Shown here: positions 47,801 to 62,800 of the stretch, in pieces
How the letters are laid out: every line of letters begins with the position of its first letter
Position numbering within the stretch: position 1 is the first letter of the stretch
Assembly: GCF_963676685.1 (NCBI RefSeq)
Contig: NC_092348.1
Location: 15,660,867 to 15,724,866, forward strand
Reading direction: 5' to 3'
Source of the DNA: Mytilus edulis
Taxonomy: Eukaryota > Mollusca > Bivalvia > Mytilida > Mytilidae
DNA: 64,000 nucleotides
Position numbers and translations under genes: made by a program
The notes under the pieces: generated by a model
Databases searched by the model: none
What the model saw: the letters and a program-made list of their open reading frames with translations, nothing else
What the model was told of the DNA's origin: nothing

Positions 47801-50800
47801 TACCTTCATGATAAATAATGGTAAAATTTCTTGCCAGATGCTGTTAACAATAATTTTTAGTGCATGACAAATAAATAAATGGACTGATTTTAACAAATTT
47901 CGTAAAAATTGACGGTAACGATAATTTATTAAGACTTTTGATGAATCACCATAAGGATATTTTGACAAATCAAGGTAAAATTTTAACCTACCTGATGCTA
48001 ACAGAAGCTGAAAATGACCGTATGACGCATGAATGTAAAGTGCACTACTACCCTAATTTTTGGTGCCATTATTTTAATTATTTCGTCATAAGAACTTATG
48101 TGGTAGTAAATAGTTAGCTTCTAAGTAAAATAAAGTTGGGTTGAGCTGTTTGATTCTTGTCATTTAACATAAACCTTGTTGAAGAACTTTGAAATAGAAC
48201 TCATTATGGTTTCCAGTTTATAAAAAAGATATAACACTTATATGAGGATTTCAGTTTTTATGTGATTTCAGAACTCCGTGTGATAATTATTCAGAGTGAT
48301 ATTGTTTGGCATAGAAGTGTGAATAACATAAAAGTAAAGAGAAAATTAAATAAGAATATGAAACAAATTTATAATGATAAAATGTATGATTTGACTATAC
48401 AGTTCTTTGCATTAAACTGTTTTTAAATGTTACATTTTTTAAACGGAAGAAATTTGCTAATTAATAGATTAGAATTCTTTGCCAATTAAAAACAACTTTT
48501 TCTTGCTTAATACATATATTTTGAAGATGGTTCTTATTAACAAGCTTAAGTATCATCATAGCTTACTTTTAAAATCATTTTTTTTTTTTTATAAATGGTT
48601 ATATTAAAAGTTTATGCTATAATTATTTTCAGAAACAGTAACAGTGACTAAATTACTTGTATCCATGGTTGTAGTGCTGGTTGATCCATCTCCATCTAAA
48701 CATTTATCAGGTATACATTCATGCTTCATCAGATTATAATGTACTAATATTTCATCCATTCAATGAAGGTTAAACGAAATAATGAATAAATCTCAATTGC
48801 ATGAAAAATATGTAACTGTAAAAAAAAAAATATAGCACTCAACACTAGTATGTGTCTGAATGCATCATTATAACTTTTGTATAATGTTTTTAGGACATTA
48901 GTTCTGATTAAGGAGAATATAATGTTTAGAAAATGGAAGATATTTTCCACTATGATAGAACCTGACATTCCATATGGCATTTAGTTTGTAATAAAAATGC
49001 CACTGTCAGTGTTTCTGACTGCTGGTTTACTTCATGTAAAATTGAATAATATTATTATTGAAAAGTAAAAGTGAAAGTTGATTCAACATCACTTGAATTC
49101 ACATTCTATTCCTTATTCTCTTATCAGTAAAACTTAAGTACTTTGCCTCTAAATTGGGACAATATCCCTAATGCGCATCGAAATGAGGAACTCAAAAGTT
49201 GTTTGTAAACAAAAAATCTCTGTGTAGTGATATTTGACACATTTCTATGATAAACAAGTGACTGAGCTTAACCATTTGTGTTGATTTAGAAAGTAGAACA
49301 TAGAATAAATGTGTAAAAACTATGGAGCTATTAAATGTGTTCAAAGTATTAAATTTTCAAAGAACTTATTGTGTTAAAAAAGGGATTTTTTTACCACGGG
49401 GAGCCGCATCACGAAAGGATACTCAGGTTTTGCTAATTTACAAAAAAAGTAATCACACTTTGTACCCTGAAAATTTAACCACATATGTGAAAATGTCTCA
49501 GCTTCGAAACAAGCCATCATACCTATCCAAGTTAGCTATATGGACTGAGCAACAGAAGAAAACGTTACCATAACCGCCTATGGAGAAACTATTGCGAACA
49601 TTGACCAATTGCAATAGTTTTATGACATGAACATCTCTTTTCTAAAAGAAATTGAAATTGATAAATCTTGAATTCTTTCACAATTGTGTTAAAATATTGA
49701 TAATAGATAGATTATAAATCCTGTGCTTAATTAGATTTAAGGGCTTAAAGGTGTCACAGTGTTATATGATTTCAATATTATTTTTAGTTGTATATGAGCC
49801 AGGGAATTTAGTGACAGAGATTGTTAAAGGAATATGTACTTCAGAGCAAGTCTGTGAGATATGTATGTATAAAGATGAGATAGTTACAGCTCTACTGGCT
49901 CCTGTATCACATTACTTAGAACCAAAGGTTGGTACTTCTAATACTGTAAGCCTAATAATTTTCGCAATTGTGTTTTATTTTTGCCAATTTGGCTATAAGA
50001 AAAGTAATGCGAATATGAATCTTCATGAAAATTTAAAACCTGGATTGTTCCTTGTCTATAACGACATCAAGTTAATTTTAGAATTGCAAAATGAAATTGC
50101 TTTAAATTGTGATAAAAAGGGCTAAACATGAAAAATAAGCCTGGTTAATAAGTTGGTTTACCAGTTACAGTATTGTATTTAATATCATATGTGATTATCA
50201 TTTAAAAATTTTAAAATGCAAGCTTTTTTAAAATTTGGAAAAATCACATGTCTAGAAAGATTTATATACCGCAACCAAACCTTTTCCAACTTTAAAAAAG
50301 GTTTTAGATTTTAACGAGAGAAATTTATGTTTTACTCAAAAATTATTACACCAGGGTTTTTGATATCACAATCTAGTCAAAACATTTACTAAATTTTATC
50401 ATCGGTATAAGGACATCATTCGTAAATATAGCTCAACATGCAGACTTCTTATACGTTCAGGTATTTCACATCCAATTTTTTATGGAAATATTCTTTATAA
50501 AGCACAAAGGTGTCAGTATTCACCTCAAAAACTAACAAAACCTTTGAATAGACTTATTAAGAAGGGATATAGTTACGATACTGTTGTCAGGTCATTAAAG
50601 ATTGCATATTTTGGTGTTAATATTGATTCACTTATAGGGTCTTTGCATCGGAACTAAACACATTTATTCAAAAACCAGTTGTTGGCATGACACGGGTTAT
50701 GTTCTTCTCATATATGTTATGATGGTATGATAGTAAACCCCTAACGGGAAGGATTGTGCCTGATGTTCATATGATGAAATCATAATCTTTCAGTCAGTTT

Positions 50801-53800
50801 AATTGAAGTCTGGAGCTGGCATGTCAGTTAACTGCTAGTAGTCTGTTGTTATTTATGTATTATTGTCATTTTGTTTATTTTCTTTGGTTACATCTTCTGA
50901 CATTAGACTCGGACTTCTCTTGAACTGAATTTTAATGTGCGTATTGTTATGCGTTTACTTTTCTACATTGGCTAGAGGTAAAGGGGGAGGGTTGAGATCT
51001 CACAAACATGTTTAACCCCGCCACATTTTTGCTCTGTCCCAAGTCAGGAGCCTCTGGCCTTTGTTAGTCTTGTATTATTTTAATTTTAGTTTCTTGTGTA
51101 CAATTTGGAAATTAGTATGGCGTTCATTATCACTGAACTAGTATATATATGTTTAGGGGCCAGTTGAAGGACGCCTCCGGGTGCGGGAATTTCTCGCAAC
51201 ATTGAAGACCTGTTGGTGACCTTCTGCTGTTGTTTTTTTCTATGGTCGGGTTGTTGTCTCTTTGGCACATTCCCCATTTCCATTCTCAATTTTATTGTTA
51301 AAAACTATTCCGTTGCATACATAATATATAAACTGAATAATTCCATTCCAAATCAATGATTGTACAAAATCTTATTGATAGTTTTTGCTTTCCTATATTC
51401 AGATTTTTGTTTTTCAAGGAAATGTTTTTGGGTGATGTTTATATTCAATGATAAAAGGAAGAAATATTTGTCTAAAAAAATATACAATTCACCAACATAT
51501 ATATCATTATTGAATTTGGCCATGTATAAATATATGCATTTGTATCTGGTCTTAATGGAAATGTTACAATTAAAGAATGTATTGGAAGAATTCCAGGGTA
51601 TTTGCATGATGGAGGATAATATCTATTAATTAATAGGGGTTAGGGTCTGTATATTCATTTTTAAAGCTAATTTCCAGACCTTATCTGAAACACTGGCTCT
51701 CTTGTAGAAGTAGAATTATTTTATGCAGCTATTTTTCAGGTCCACATATATATTTAAAAGAAGTATAGTTATTTTTTTCTCATCGTATACTACTTTCTCC
51801 TTATTTTGTTTTTAGAAGCATAACTATGCACCAAGTGAGAATACAATGTTACATGTGGCTGATCTGTTTGCCATGGTGGCATCAAGTACTAGGGGCAGAC
51901 GACACTTGATGTATGGCGAAAGGAAAGATATGTTTACTAAACCAAATGTGTAAGTTAAATGGTATAATATAAATATTAACATCAGTTTAAAGATGACACC
52001 AGTAATACCTTAATGTAAACATTTAAAAAATTGTAAAGTTATGTTAACAAGAGTTGATACCATACATTTAATATTTGCCACATAAATCAAAACATACATC
52101 TAATGTGGGCATGGTGTGTTTGAAAATAATTTTTCTTTCATTTCCAATTTGTCATCATCTTTAAACAAATTGTACACACACAAAACAACAGATGACATTG
52201 CTCATCATAGGGATGCCACACGTTTCACTTTACTGTTCTTGGAAATTAAGATATTCATTAGGAATTAAGAAGAAAGACTTGATCTTATTTCAGTTCATAT
52301 AACTGATGAAAAAATTAGATGTTTACTATGTGTTTTGTTTTTTCTTTTTGGTTTATGCATTCTTTAATTTTATCAGTCTATATTATCCAAAGTCTTTTTT
52401 TTAACAGATCGTCTGCTGCCCATGTGATTGCAAGGTTTACCAAGAGGGCATTATTAGACAAACTTCCAAAACAATCTGGACCAAAGCCTTCCCAGGCTGT
52501 GATTGGAGCATTCCTTTATATCTGTAGACAGTTATACAACACATGTGAAGGATTACTTGTACTATATCAGTATGAACTACATAAAGTTGTAGCTGAAGCG
52601 TGGAGAGAGGTTTGTCTTTTATTTAGATTTTTTTTTCCTGATGATTAGTATATTGCTACTATCACAAAAAATTCACATCATCAAAACAACTGATAGAATA
52701 ATAGTATATGAATATTTTTAATTGATTGTACATGCATTTTGCTAAATTGCCATGTGTTAAATATTACAAGAATGAACCCAATGCACAAAAGTTGTTTATA
52801 TACTGCTTTTGACCCATTCATTAGTGTGTCCATCATTCATCACTTTTTGTTGCTATGATAGGGCTTTCATATTTTGTTGGATGTTCTACACATTTGGGTG
52901 ACTGATAATCAGTAGATATTAGATTTTTGATCTCCTTTGTCATTTGGAGACTTAAAAACAAATCCCATCTTACTCTTGTCTACAGTAATGTGAAGTTTGG
53001 TCAGATCCTTACAAATTAGTTTAAAGGTTACAACTCGTCAAAACTTCAGAGGAGTCCTACAATCGGAAAGTTGGGAGATCATTTTGAGAAGGAGGCTTGT
53101 AAAAATATCTCAAATGCTTCTTTTTGTAAATTCATTGGGGTGTTTGAGTGTTGACTTAAGTACTTTTTGTATGAAGCGTAGAAGCACTTCATTCTAATAA
53201 TTGTGATCAGTCAGCACTTTTACAACCCTATGAAATTACTTAAAGAAGCATTCAATACTTATACTGTAATTACATTTTTCCCGCTGTGATCATGAAAACA
53301 TGATTACTTTCAAATTTTTCTTTTATTAACCTGTGCATTTTTTTTCAAATGTGTGTTATCATGAATGTTACAATTTATTTTGAAATGAATGACGCAATAT
53401 TGCTGTTATCCAATCAAAATAAGATATTATATGAAACATACATCTGATGTAATTAGTATGCCTTGAGGTTGAGGTAAAATGTCCTTCCAAGTTCCATTAA
53501 ATAAAGTGATTTCAGTAACTAAAATAAACTGCTTATACTTACAGGCCTATTCTGAAGCAGAAAGAACAGCTACACCCACCATGTCTGATGATAGTTCTGA
53601 TTCTACTTCCACTACAACTAAAGCATATGACATGTAAATAATCTTACTTAGTATTCATTGATTCATATTATTACTGTATATTAAGAAATTATTCCAAATA
53701 GATATACATGTAATAGGTTGAAGAATGGTAGAAAAAATATGAAATAAATTAATGAAATTTCAAGAACTGCTACATAGAAATAATGATTACAAAATTTATA

Positions 53801-56800
53801 TTTGTTCTAAATATTGGGGATACTCTCAATAGAATTTCTGCATTACTAGAAAAATCTAAAAAAACCAAACTCCAACGTTGTAGATTTACAGGTAGAATTA
53901 AAATAAGTAACAAAACTCCAACGTTGTAGATTTACAGGTAGAAACAAACTCCAACGTTGTAGATTTACAGGTAGAACCAAACTCCAACGTTGTAGATTTA
54001 CAGGTAGAACCAAACTTCAACGTTGTAGATTTACAGGTAGAACCAAACTCCAACGTTGTAGATTTACAGGTAGAAACAAACTTCAACGTTGTAGATTTAC
54101 AGGTAGAACCAAACTTCAACGTTGTAGATTTACAGGTAGAACCAAACTTCAACGTTGTAGATTTACAGGTAGAAACAAACTCCAACGTTGTAGATTTACA
54201 GGTAGAAACAAACTTCAACGTTGTAGATTTACAGGTAGAACCAAACTCCAACGTTGTAGATTTACAGGTAGAACCAAACTTCAACGTTGTAGATTTACAG
54301 GTAGAACCAAACTCCAACGTTGTTAATTTACAGGTAGAAACAAACTTCAATGTTGTAGATTTCAATGTTGTAGATTTACAGGTAGAACCAAACTTCAACG
54401 TTGTAGATTTACAGGTAGAACCAAACTCCAACGTTGTAGATTTACAGGTAGAAACAAACTCCAACATTGTAGATTTACAGGTAGAACCAATCTTCAATGT
54501 TGTAGATTTACAGGTAGAAACAAACTTCAACGTTGTAGATTTACAGGTAGAAACAAACTCCAACGTTGTAGATTTACAGGTAGAACCAATCTCCAACGTT
54601 GTAGATTTACTGGTAGAAACAAACTCCAACGCTGTAGTTTTACAGGTAGAAACAAACTCCAACATTGTAGATTTACAGGTAGAAACAAACTTCAACGCTG
54701 TAGATTTACAGGTAGAACCAAACTCCAACATTGTAGATTTACAGGTAGAAACAAACTCCAACGCTGTAGATTTACAGGTAGAACCAAACTCCAACATTGT
54801 AGATTTACAGGTAGAAACAAACTCCAACGTTGTAGATTTACAGGGAGAACCAAACTCCAACGTTGTAGATTCACAGGTAGAAACAAACTCCAACGTTGTA
54901 GATTTACAGGTAGAAACAAACTTCAATGTTGTAGATTTACAGGTAGAAACAAACTTCAACGTTGTAGATTTACAGGTAGAACCAAACTCCAACGTTGTAG
55001 ATTTACAGGTAGAAACAAACTCCAACATTGTAGATTTACAGGTAGAAACAATCTTCAATGTTGTAGATTTACAGGTAGAAACAAACTTCAACGTTGTAGA
55101 TTTACAGGTAGAAACAAACTCCAACGTTGTAGATTTACAGGTAGAACCAATCTCCAACGTTGTAGATTTACAGGTAGAAACAAACTCCAACGCTGTAGAT
55201 TTACAGGTAGAACCAATCTCCAACGTTGTAGATTTACAGGTAGAAACAAACTCCAACGCTGTAGATTTACAGGTAGAAACAAACTTCAATGTTGTAGATT
55301 TACAGGTAGAAACAATCTTCAATGTTGTAGATTTACAGGTAGAAACAAACTCCAACATTGTAGATTTACAGGTAGAAACAAACTCCAACATTGTAGATTT
55401 ACAGGTAGAAACAAACTCCAACGTTGTAGATTTACAGGTAGAAACAAACTCCAACGTTGTAGATTTACAGGTAGACACAAACTCCAACGTTGTAGATTTA
55501 CAGGTAGAAACAAACTCCAACCCTGTAGATTTACAGGTAGAACCAATCTCCAACATTGTAGATTTACAGGTAGAAACAAATTCTGCAAACTGTTATCAAA
55601 CTGTTAAATGGTCTTATAAAAATCATATGAAGACAGTATATACACTATCTAGTGATATCAAACTGTTAAATGGTCTTATACAAATGGGGCAATATGCGCA
55701 ATTGTTTCTCCATAGGCCGTAATGGTAACGTTTTCTTCTGTTGCTCAGCCCATATCGTAAACTTGTATATGTATGATGGCTTGTTTCGAAGCTGAGACAT
55801 TTTTACATATGTGGTTAAATTTTCGGGGTACGAAGTGTGATTCATTTTTCCGTAATTTAGCAAACCCCGAGTATCCTTTTGCGATGTCGCTCCTCATGGT
55901 AAAAAATCCCAATTTTAACACAATAAGTTCTTTGAAATTTTAATACTTTGAACACATTTCATAGCTCCATGGTTTTTACACATTTATTCTGTGTTGCCTT
56001 ATTTTCTAAATTAACACTAATGCTTCAGCTCAGTCATTTGTTTATCATAGAAATGTGTCAAATATCACTACACAGAGATTTTTTGTTTACACGTGACTTT
56101 TGAGTTCCTCATTTCAAGGCGCATTAGGGGTATTGTCCCAAATCACATGAAGACAAAATATGCACTATCTAGTGATATCAAATTGTTAAATGGTCTTACA
56201 AAAATCATATGAAGACAGAATATACACTATCTAGAAAGAATCAAAACACAGCACATATATTTGTATCTCTTGTAACACATGATTTCATAATGAATTATAA
56301 GCATATTGTGTTTCTATTAAACACCTTTTGGTCCTAATTATTTACAGAAATGCCTGGGAAGACACTCTGAGGGATAACTTACTGAACTTTGCTAGTACTG
56401 CTAAAGGAATATTGTTGTTGCAACAAACCAAAGCTATGAATGAATGTATGACCTATATGTATGATAGATATAAAAACAAATTACAGGTAAGACTTACCAA
56501 TTATGAAGGTGGTAAAGGGGGTTACCTTCATGAAAAATAACAGTAAAAATTCTTGCTAAATGATGTTAACAGTTTTTTTGTGCATGACAATGAAATTTGA
56601 GACCTCTGATGAATCACAATAAGGATACTTTGATGAATCACTGTAAAATTTTAATCAATTTGAATGACCGTTTGAAGCCTGACTCTAAAGGGCATTACCC
56701 TCAATTATGAAATTTTAAAAATGCATTGGATAGACAAAGAAAAGACAAGACAAATGCTTTATTAAAGTCTCATCTATGTACATGCATATAAAACATTTAT

Positions 56801-59800
56801 TAAAGGTAAACAACAACGTATACATAAGCCACTCTAAAAAGAATTATGAGAGACTGATTAAAAACACATAAACATAAAAAGAAATATATATACAAGCATA
56901 CAACCTATTTGTTAAGGCATCATATATAAAAGGTAAACAACATAAGCCACCCTAAAAAGAGTAATGAGAAAATGATTAAAATATATTGATATAAAAGTAA
57001 TCATTAAACATATAAAACGCTTTTCTTTTTATGCCCCATTTATGGGCATTATGTTTTCTAGTCTGTGCATTCGTCTGGCCGTCTGTCCGTTTGTCCCGCT
57101 TCAGGTTAAAGTTTTTGGTCGAGGTAGTTTTGGATGAAGTTGAATTCCAATCAACTTGAAACTTAGTACACATGTTCCCTATGACATGATCTTTCTAATT
57201 TTAATGCCAAATTAGAGATTTTACCCCATTATCACGGTCCACTGAACATAGAAAATGATAGTGCGGATGGGGCATCCGTGTACTGGGGACACATTCTTGT
57301 TAATTATATAGTGTGGCAGATTTTGACAGTGCAAAATATGATGCTGCATTGGCAGCATTTTTTTATATTAAAAAAAGAAAAAGAAAGGTAAATTTAATAG
57401 GTTTAAATAGTTAAAAAGGATGATCTGCATGGGTAATGATAATCATATTACTGGCCTGTGATTTTCATTATGATAACATCTGACTGATTTTCATTATGAT
57501 TATAATTCTATACTTTCAAAAGTTTTTAGTTTTTTTATTATGTAAATTATTTTTTATTTTGAATATGTATAGGTTAGCAAATGTGAGAAGTTTGGTTATG
57601 GTTTTATGGTAACACAAGTAGCAGGGACTGCCCCTGGTATGGTTGCTCTACAGAAAACAGGTAAGTTGTTTGGTTGTAGTCACAGATGGTTTATTCCAAT
57701 CCCCTTAATAATGTATTTAAACTTAACATTTCAGATAAGCATCTGCCAGTAGACGACATTTTCTATTGATTTGGTTCTTCTTGCCTGATACAAATGTTGC
57801 AGAATTTGCAACATATAAATTCTAATCGGGGTATATTTCAGAAGGTGGAATACCTGAATACTTCATATCATGTATGGGGATGACTTGTGTTGCAAGGTTT
57901 CATCCAGCGTTTGTTGTCCATGATCTCTTTTTCATTGTTCACCAACTGCTTAGACAAAAACTGAAAAGCTATTTTATCATATGATTTTTTTCACTTATAA
58001 GAATTCAAATGATGGTGGATGACTGTTTAAAGTCAATTCTATGCATATTCAGGACGAGAACATGTTAATGTAATATGAATATTAACCTGCATTGTACTAG
58101 ACTGTCATACTGAGCAAGGTTTTGAACATGCTAGTTAACAGTCTGCAGTAAGTCATGTCATCCTACCTGTTACATTATTCTGAATTTGAGCTGACCAGTT
58201 TTTGCCCTTATTCCTTAATGCTGCATGCTTAGTGTAAAAGCAGCAAATACCAATTTTAAAATATTGATAATGTTAAGTGTTTGTAGATATTTGTGGAAGA
58301 TATTTTTATCTTAAAGATTTGCAACATAATGATCAATCATGATCAGTAAAGCAGGGCAGACATTTCTCTTGTTTTTACTTATTGAAAATATATACTACTT
58401 CATGTACTTAGTTGCTGTGTAGGATTTTAAACAACTCAAATTACATGTAGTAAAAATTAACAAAAAACTATGTCAATTGGACATGCTTTGATACTATATA
58501 TGCCCTTGAATTTTTACTAGATAACATTTTTGTTCGCTTTGGAGATTCCGTATATCGCCAGGTTATCGGAATTCCAATGGGGACTAACTGTGCACCACTT
58601 ATTGCGGACCTGTTTTTGTATTGCTATGAGTTACAATTTATGACAAAAATCAGCAAAGACCCATCGAAACAACACCTCATAAACAAATTTAATAATACTT
58701 TTAGATATTTGGATGATATTTTGGCTCTCAATAATAACGACTACAGTATTTATACTAAAGAAATTTATCCTGTTGAACTTACTTTAAATAAAGCTAATAC
58801 TAACAATGACCACTGCCCTTTCCTCGATCTTGATATCTATATCACTAACGGAAAGCTTAATACTAAAATTTATGATAAAAGAGATGATTTTTCATTTCCT
58901 ATCGTTAATTATCTATTTTTAGATGGTGACGTTCCCTTGTCACCATCTTACAGTGTTTATATATCTCAACTTACGATTCGCTCGTGTGTGTAACAATGTT
59001 TTAGATTTTAACGAGAGAAATTTATGTATTACTGAAAAATTGTTACACCAGGGGTTTCGATATCACAAACTAGTCAAAATATTTACTAAATTTTATCATC
59101 GATATAAGGACATCATTCGTAAATATAGCTCAACATGCAGACATCTAATACGTTCAGGTATTTCACATCCAATTTTTTTTGGAAATATTCTTTATATAGC
59201 GGGAATTTCTCGCTACATTGGAGACCTGTTGGTGACCCTTTGCTGTTGTTTTTTATTTGGTCGGGTTGTTGTCTCTTTGACACATTCCCCATTTCCATTC
59301 TCAATTTTATTTATAAAGCACAAAAATGTCAGTATTCACCTCAGAAACTAACAAAACCTTTAAATAGACTTATCAAGAAGGGATATAGTTACGATACTGT
59401 TGTCAAGTCATTAAAGATTGCATATTTTGGCGTTAATATTGATTCACTTATAGGGTCTTTGTATCGGAACTAAACACATTTATTCAAAAACCAGTGTTGG
59501 CATGACATGGGTTATGTTCTTCTCATATATGTTATGATGGTATGATACTAAACCCCTAACGGGAAGGATTGTGCCTGATATTCATATGATGAAATCATAA
59601 TCTTCCAATCAGTTTAATTGAAGTCTGGAGCTGGCATGTCAGTTAACTGCTAGTAGTCTGTTGTTATTTATGTATTATTGTCATTTTGTTTATTTTCTTT
59701 GGTTACATCTTCTGACATTAGACTCGGACTTCTCTTGAATTGAATTGTATTTTAAATGTGCGTATTGTTATGCATTTACTTTTCTACATTGGCTAGAGGT

Positions 59801-62800
59801 ATAGGGGGAGGGTTGAGATCTCATAAACATGTTTAACCCCGCCGCATTTTTGCGCCTGTCCCAAGTCAGGAGCCTCTGACCTTTGTTAGTCTTGTATTAT
59901 TTTAATTTTAGTTTCTTGTGTACAATTTGAAGATTAGTATGGCGTTCATTATCACTGAACTAGTATATATTTGTTTAGGGGCCAGCTGAAGGCCGCCTCC
60001 AGGTGCAGGAATTTCTCGCTACATTGAAGACCTGTTGGTGACCTTCTGCTGTTGTTTTTTCTGTGGTCGGGTTGTTGTCTCTTTGACACATTCCCCATTT
60101 CCATTTTCAATTTTATCTCTCATTTATGATTTAAAATGGAGTACAGAATAAAATGTTTATGACTAATTAATTTATTGGAATACATTTATAGGATATATTA
60201 AAGCATTGCTGTCCGAGCTGTGGTCAGTGATAGAGTCAAGTCCATTAGATACAGTGCTATTTACACCAAAGGCCTGGCCAGTCGATCCCATAGAAAGATC
60301 ATCTCATAAGGTAAGATTAATAAACAAATGATCATATGGACACATTTATAAGATGGAAGAAAAAATCACTGTATTGTAATTTATATTTAATTATTGTACT
60401 TTAAATTGAAAAACAAAATCTTTCTTTAAATATTTGCTGTATTTTAAGTTTAAAGACAGTGCATGTATGATACATTTGGATAAAGTCAGATAAAACTTGC
60501 TTATTTTGCAAATTTAAGATACGTCAACACTGATCTACAAGTATAGCAATAGTATGAAGAATAGAAATAAAAGTAACGTTAAACACATTAACTGCACCTA
60601 ATAATTGCATACAATTATTGCACTTTTAAATACTGATTTTTATAAAAAAAAAAAAATTCTGCAAAATTCTTATTACAGTTTGTCAATACCTCTAAAGAAA
60701 AGAAAAACAACAACACGGAAAATGTGGGTGTTTGTCAATGAGACATTAATTTAAACTTCTATAACAGTTTTTTGTAATAATATGTTTATTTTTACATTTT
60801 AGAGTTTGATAAAGTTGTTAAATGTGTTATCAAGCTTTCATGCAGTGTATGAATTATTGGGAGATAAAACTTTACCAAAGAAAGAAAGTTACGGTTTTCG
60901 AGAAATTCCTGATTCAGTTGTGGTAATGTTTTATTACATAATTGAACATTTATAATAAATACTATAGATAATTCCGTCATCCATAGAATTTAAGGATCTA
61001 TCACTCTTATTTATATGGAGATAAAGATTTTGTTATTAAAATTGTTTTTATTTTTTTTGTGGCCAAATGGTTTCCAGTCTCCAGAATGATTGGATTTTTT
61101 AAAAAGTATATTGAACTTCCCTTATTAAAATATCAGAGATATTTCATAATTATACAAATTTTTATATAGAATTTTAAATGAAATCGGTAAATGTGTCAAA
61201 AACACAAAAACACTACCAAAGAGCAGAAAACCTTTGAATTTTGCTGGCTTTTTACATAATAAAGTTTTTCCTTATAATTAAAGTTCTTGTTTTACCCTTG
61301 ATATTGACATATTATTAAAGCATTCTTGTATCTGAAATATGTATATTTTATTTAAGCATGTTCTATCTTTAGGAGTTTGTAGACAGATTTGTGATAGTAG
61401 ACTCACCGGCAAAAATCCATTCATTATTTAATTTTGAACAGTCTCATGTGTTTGGTCTCAGGTAAGAGAAATATACTTATATAATATCATATTTGTTTTT
61501 TAAGTATAAACATTTAATTTTAAATGAAAAACATCAGTGTTGTCTAAAGATTTGTTACCACATTTTAATGGATCAGGCAAAGGCAAAACAAAATATCTGT
61601 ACTATTAAAATTTAAATGTGTTCCAAATTGATCATCCTTCAATATACTTGACCCACATTGCAGAAACTATATATATTTTTAGCTCACCTGGCCCGAAGGG
61701 CCAAGTGAGCTTTTCTCATCACTTGGCGTCCGTCGTCCGTCGTCGTCCGTCGTCGTTAACTTTTACAAAAATCTTCTCCTCTGAAACTACTGGGCCAAAT
61801 CAAACCAAACTTGGCCACAATCATCATTGGGGTATCTAGTTTAAAAAATGTGTGGCGTGACCCGGTCAACCAACCAAGATGGCCGCCACGGCTAAAAATA
61901 GAACATAGGGGTAAAATGCAGTTTTTGGCTTATAACTCAAAAACCAAAGCATTTAGAGCAAATCTGACATGGGGTAAAAATGTTTATCAGGTCAAGATCT
62001 ATCTGCCCTGAAATTTTCAGATGAATCGGTCAATCGGTTGTTGGGTTGCTGCCCCTGAATTGGTAATTTTGAAGAAATTTTGCTGTTTTTGGTTATTATC
62101 TTGAATATTATTATAGTTAGAGATAAACTGTAAACAGCAATAATGTTCAGCAAAGTAAGATCTACAAATAAGTCAACATGACCAAAATGGTCAGTTGACC
62201 CGTTTAGGAGTTATTGCCCTTTATAGTCAATTTTTAACCATTTTTCGTTAATTAAAGTAATCTTTTACAAAAATCTTCTCCTCTGAAACTACTTGGCCAA
62301 ATTAATCCAAACTTGGCCACAATCATCTTTGGGGTATCTAGTTTAAAAAATGTGTGGCGTGACCTGGTCAACCAACCTAGATGGCGGCCACGGCTAAAAA
62401 TAGAACAAAGGGGTAAAATGCAGTTTTTGGCTTATAACTCAAAAACCAAAGCATTTTGAGGAAATCTGACATGGGATAAAAATGTTTATCAGGTCAAGAT
62501 CTATCTGCCCTAAAATTTTCAGATGAATCGGTCAATCGGTTGTTGGGTTGCTGCCCCTGAATTGGTAATTTTGAGGAAATTTTGCTGTTTTTGGTTATTA
62601 TCTTGAATATTATTATAGATAGAGATAAACTGTAAACAGCAATAATGTTCAGCAAAGTAAGATCTACAAATAAGTCAACATGACCAAAATGGTCAGTTGA
62701 CCCGTTTAGGAGTTATTGCCCTTTATAGTCAATTTTTAACCATTTTTCGTAAATTAAAGTAATCTTTTACAAAAATCTTCTCCTCTGAAACTACTTGGCC

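Noticed and set aside
54692..55588. Leu/Pro-rich minus ORFs with PVNLQRWSL repeats
   Set aside because: Other frames of the 33-bp minisatellite.
58923..59473. Two further plus ORFs as separate genes
   Set aside because: They are the frameshifted continuation and the insertion read-through of the retroelement ORF.
61618..62011. Plus ORFs starting in intron 22
   Set aside because: They run through the dispersed composite repeat.
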